Shown here piece after piece: positions 62,215 through 64,000 of a DNA stretch of 64,000 nt. Made by a program: the position numbers and the translations under genes. The notes beneath the pieces were generated by a model. The model saw only the letters and a program-made list of their open reading frames with translations, was not told the DNA's origin and ran no database searches. Positions within the stretch are counted from its first letter, which is position 1, and each line of letters begins with the position of its first letter. Origin of the DNA: DATLZU01 sp035573855 (GTDB lineage Bacteria > Nitrospirota > Nitrospiria > Nitrospirales > Nitrospiraceae); NCBI GenBank assembly GCA_035573855.1, contig DATLZU010000057.1:17492-81491 (forward strand), given 5' to 3'.

Positions 62215-62637
62215 ATGTTTCGGAAGATTCTTGTGGCGAATGACGGATCGGAGGGCGCCAAGAAAGCGCTCCACGCCGCCATCGACGTGGCCAAGCGCTA
62301 TGAGGCCGAACTGCACGAGATCTCCGTCGAAGAACATCTGCCCCACTACGCCGCGACGGTGGGGGAAGTGGTCGAGGCGAAACAGGAAGCGGCGGACTAT
62401 TTCCGGAAGGTCACCCATGAGGCCGAGATGGCCGCCAAGGCGCAGGGGCTTCGACTGACGTCCCACGTGGTTCCCGGACACGAGGTCGAAACGATCGTCA
62501 AGTTCGCCAAGGATCACGGCTTTGACCTGCTGGTGATCGGGTTCATGGGTCACTCGCGCGTGTTCGAACGCATTTGGGGCGGGACCTCTCAGAACCTGAC
62601 GCGACTTTCGCCCTGCTCCGTGCTAGTGGTGAAGTGA
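62215..62637 (+). CDS. UspA-family universal stress protein
   Basis: 140 residues with USP fold KILVANDGSEGAKKAL … LVIGFMGHSRVFERIWGGTSQNL, matching the G2xG9xG(S/T) ATP-binding motif. AGGAGGAATTCCCC before ATG 62215 decides the start. It follows the antiporter by 13 bases. Confidence 0.93.
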   Translation: MFRKILVANDGSEGAKKALHAAIDVAKRYEAELHEISVEEHLPHYAATVGEVVEAKQEAADYFRKVTHEAEMAAKAQGLRLTSHVVPGHEVETIVKFAKDHGFDLLVIGFMGHSRVFERIWGGTSQNLTRLSPCSVLVVK

Positions 62638-62728
62638 CGCGCGGCCTCGCGGACTGGCCGTGAGGGATGCCGCCCTGCTCGGCACGTGGCCCAGCAAGAG
62701 GACGAACGCGAAGGAAGGAATCACTCTC

Positions 62729-63157
62729 ATGTTGCACAAGATCCTCGTCGCCTATGACGGATCCAAGGGATCGACCAAGGCGCTCACGGTTGGGAGCTAT
62801 TTGGCTCAGCAATGCGCGGCCGAACTGCACAGCATCACGATCGAAGAGCAACTTCCGCAGCACCGGGCTCCGGTGGTCGGTGGAGAGCTCCGAACCGACC
62901 CCAAAGCGACCGAGTATTCCCGTATCGAGGCCATCCGATCGGGATCGATCGCGCACTCCTTCGGCGTGCCGTTGACTCAGCATGTGTTGAAAGGGCATCC
63001 GGCGCAATCCATTGTGGAATTCGCGGAGAAATATCGGTTTGACCTGCTCGTCGTCGGTCTTACCGGCCATTCGCGGATCTTCGGCCAGAACACCTGGGGC
63101 AGCACATCCCAGAGCCTCACCGCCCTCGCACCCTGCTCCGTGTTGGTGGTGAAGTGA
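62729..63157 (+). CDS. UspA-family universal stress protein
   Basis: 142 residues, third complete USP: KILVAYDGSKGSTKAL … LVVGLTGHSRIFGQNTWGSTSQSLTALAPCSVLVVK. The ATP-binding motif is canonical (GSTS). AAGGAAGGA precedes ATG 62729. It lies about 90 bases after the previous USP and is probably the last regulated gene of unit 4, unless the DUF1232 gene is included. Confidence 0.93.
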   Translation: MLHKILVAYDGSKGSTKALTVGSYLAQQCAAELHSITIEEQLPQHRAPVVGGELRTDPKATEYSRIEAIRSGSIAHSFGVPLTQHVLKGHPAQSIVEFAEKYRFDLLVVGLTGHSRIFGQNTWGSTSQSLTALAPCSVLVVK

Positions 63158-63207
63158 ATTGCCCCGCGCAAAGCGCGAAGCTTTCTGGGCAGGTTCGGTG
63201 ATCGACC

Positions 63208-63564
63208 ATGGAACGCGCTCTTGATCGGATCAAGCGAGAGATCACAATCTGTCGCCTTGTTTTGCAGGACGACCGGGTTCCACGGTTCGCGAAATGGCTC
63301 CTTGCACTCGCAATCGGCTATGCCGTTTCGCCGATTGATTTGATCCCCGATGTCCTTCCGCTGCTCGGGCACCTGGATGATGTCATCATTGTGCCCGCTT
63401 TGTTCGGATTAGCTGTCGCATTCATTCCCGAAGACGTCATGCAGGGCTGCAGAAACCGGATCGCGGATGACGCCGACCAGCCCACTGGCGAAGTTTTGCT
63501 CCGGCGTTCACGTGCTGGAGCGGGCAGCGGGAAACCGGATGGAAGAAAGCCCGGCTCATCCTAA
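63208..63564 (+). CDS. DUF1232 (YkvA-type) membrane protein
   Basis: 118 residues with the DUF1232 core: VPRFAKWLLALAIGYAVSPIDLIPDVLPLLGHLDDVIIVPA. Two hydrophobic segments follow a basic N-terminus. The C-terminal 25 residues are unstructured. Function unknown. It lies 50 bases after the last USP and could belong to unit 4. Confidence 0.85.
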   Translation: MERALDRIKREITICRLVLQDDRVPRFAKWLLALAIGYAVSPIDLIPDVLPLLGHLDDVIIVPALFGLAVAFIPEDVMQGCRNRIADDADQPTGEVLLRRSRAGAGSGKPDGRKPGSS

Positions 63565-63607
63565 AGGGGTTGGCCGTACCGATTGTCTCAGTGAAAGGAG
63601 ATTCTAT

Positions 63608-63699
63608 GAATAGGGCCCCCTTTCAATTGGTTAACGGGCGAGGCACGAAGGCCCGACTGTCTGCGGTGAGCGATCACCACCAATGAAAGGGGGCAGCGT
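63608..63699. repeat. inverted repeat before the IS110 transposase
   Basis: CCCCCTTTCAATTGGT and ACCAATGAAAGGGGG-type complement flank about 60 bases just upstream of the transposase ATG. The left element end, or a structured RNA, would be placed here. One base is inserted in the left arm. Confidence 0.6.
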
Positions 63700-64000
63700 A
63701 TGGTGTACGTCGGATTGGATGTCAGTGGCAAGAGCCTGGTGGTCTATGCGGTCAATGAACGGAAACAGCGCGTGTTCGCGGGGGAGCAGCCGGCCTCCCG
63801 GGCGGGACTGCGCGCGTTGCTGCGACAGGTGGGCCTCGGGGCCAAACTGGTCGCCTTCAAGGCGGGCAATCAGATGAAGTGGATCGCGGAGACCTTGCAG
63901 ACGCTGCCGGAGGTCCAGGTGCATGTGGGGCATCCGAACGAGGTGAAGTGGATCACCGAGAGTCGGGGCAAGACGGATCGGGTGGATGCGAAGAAGCTGG
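63700..64000 (+). mobile_element. IS110-family transposase, 5' part (cut by window end)
   Basis: The first 100 residues from ATG 63700. The RuvC-like first aspartate is in YVGLDVSGKS (D7), and the last pair is in RGKTDRVDAKKL. The expected catalytic glutamate position reads FKAGNQMKW (K54), where IS110-type enzymes have Glu. The element is therefore either a mutated copy or uses another residue. The remainder is beyond the window. Confidence 0.88.

Overview
The window is high-GC, gene-dense bacterial chromosome. The gene content suggests a Gram-negative, metabolically versatile organism, most likely of the Nitrospira type (phylum Nitrospirota): two AlgE-like outer-membrane porins, multihaem-style cytochromes, a large set of sigma-54 activators, and very abundant short dispersed intergenic palindromes. 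That assignment is inferred from gene style; there is no rRNA gene here to prove it.

Layout. 1-626 (minus): two tiny zinc-ribbon proteins and the start of a TPR-like protein. 0.9-5.5 kb (minus): signalling block with a PAS/sigma-54 activator, a single-domain response regulator and a NtrC-type regulator/histidine kinase pair. 5.7-8.0 kb (minus): cytochrome c, DUF1264 protein and di-haem cytochrome c peroxidase-like protein. 8.1-14.1 kb (minus): TolC/adaptor/RND tripartite efflux operon. 14.7-18.1 kb (minus): probable lysine-degradation genes (saccharopine dehydrogenase-like, ALDH7-type dehydrogenase, VOC protein). 19.0-21.95 kb (plus): arsenic operon arsR, arsM, ACR3, arsC, with two matching ArsR-type operators. 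22-31.5 kb: mixed housekeeping genes (phosphoribosyltransferase, EVE protein, PQQ-type sugar dehydrogenase, ThrH, RecQ) and a REP-associated transposase (RAYT) flanked by its own palindromes. 31.6-41.4 kb: two paralogous porins, Tat subunits, a methyltransferase and small secreted proteins. 63.7-64.0 kb: the beginning of an IS110-family element.

The outstanding region is 41.6-63.2 kb. Four fluoride (crcB-type) riboswitches, each with a sigma-70-like promoter in front and an intrinsic terminator built into the 3' end, control four consecutive plus-strand transcription units. Unit 1 encodes a degenerate ABC exporter-like protein and a secreted protein. Unit 2 encodes a dynamin-like GTPase, a HEAT-repeat protein, an unknown protein and two MutS-type ATPases. 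Unit 3 encodes a UspA fragment, a six-subunit membrane complex related to hydrogenase-4/complex I, a full UspA and an AAA ATPase. Unit 4 encodes a PepSY protein, a cation/proton antiporter, two UspA proteins and a DUF1232 protein. The 'hydrogenase' large subunit has lost its NiFe ligands (the CGIC motif is SGIS and the C-terminal DPCxxC is absent), so the complex is probably an ion-translocating, non-hydrogenase complex. No CrcB/Fluc or CLC-F fluoride exporter is in the window. My reading is a fluoride-stress island that combines ion pumping, membrane remodelling and stress proteins.

At the smaller scale the window carries at least three families of dispersed intergenic repeats, one of which is the REP family of the RAYT. 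Related repeat sequence appears to have inserted in frame into the RND and RecQ genes.
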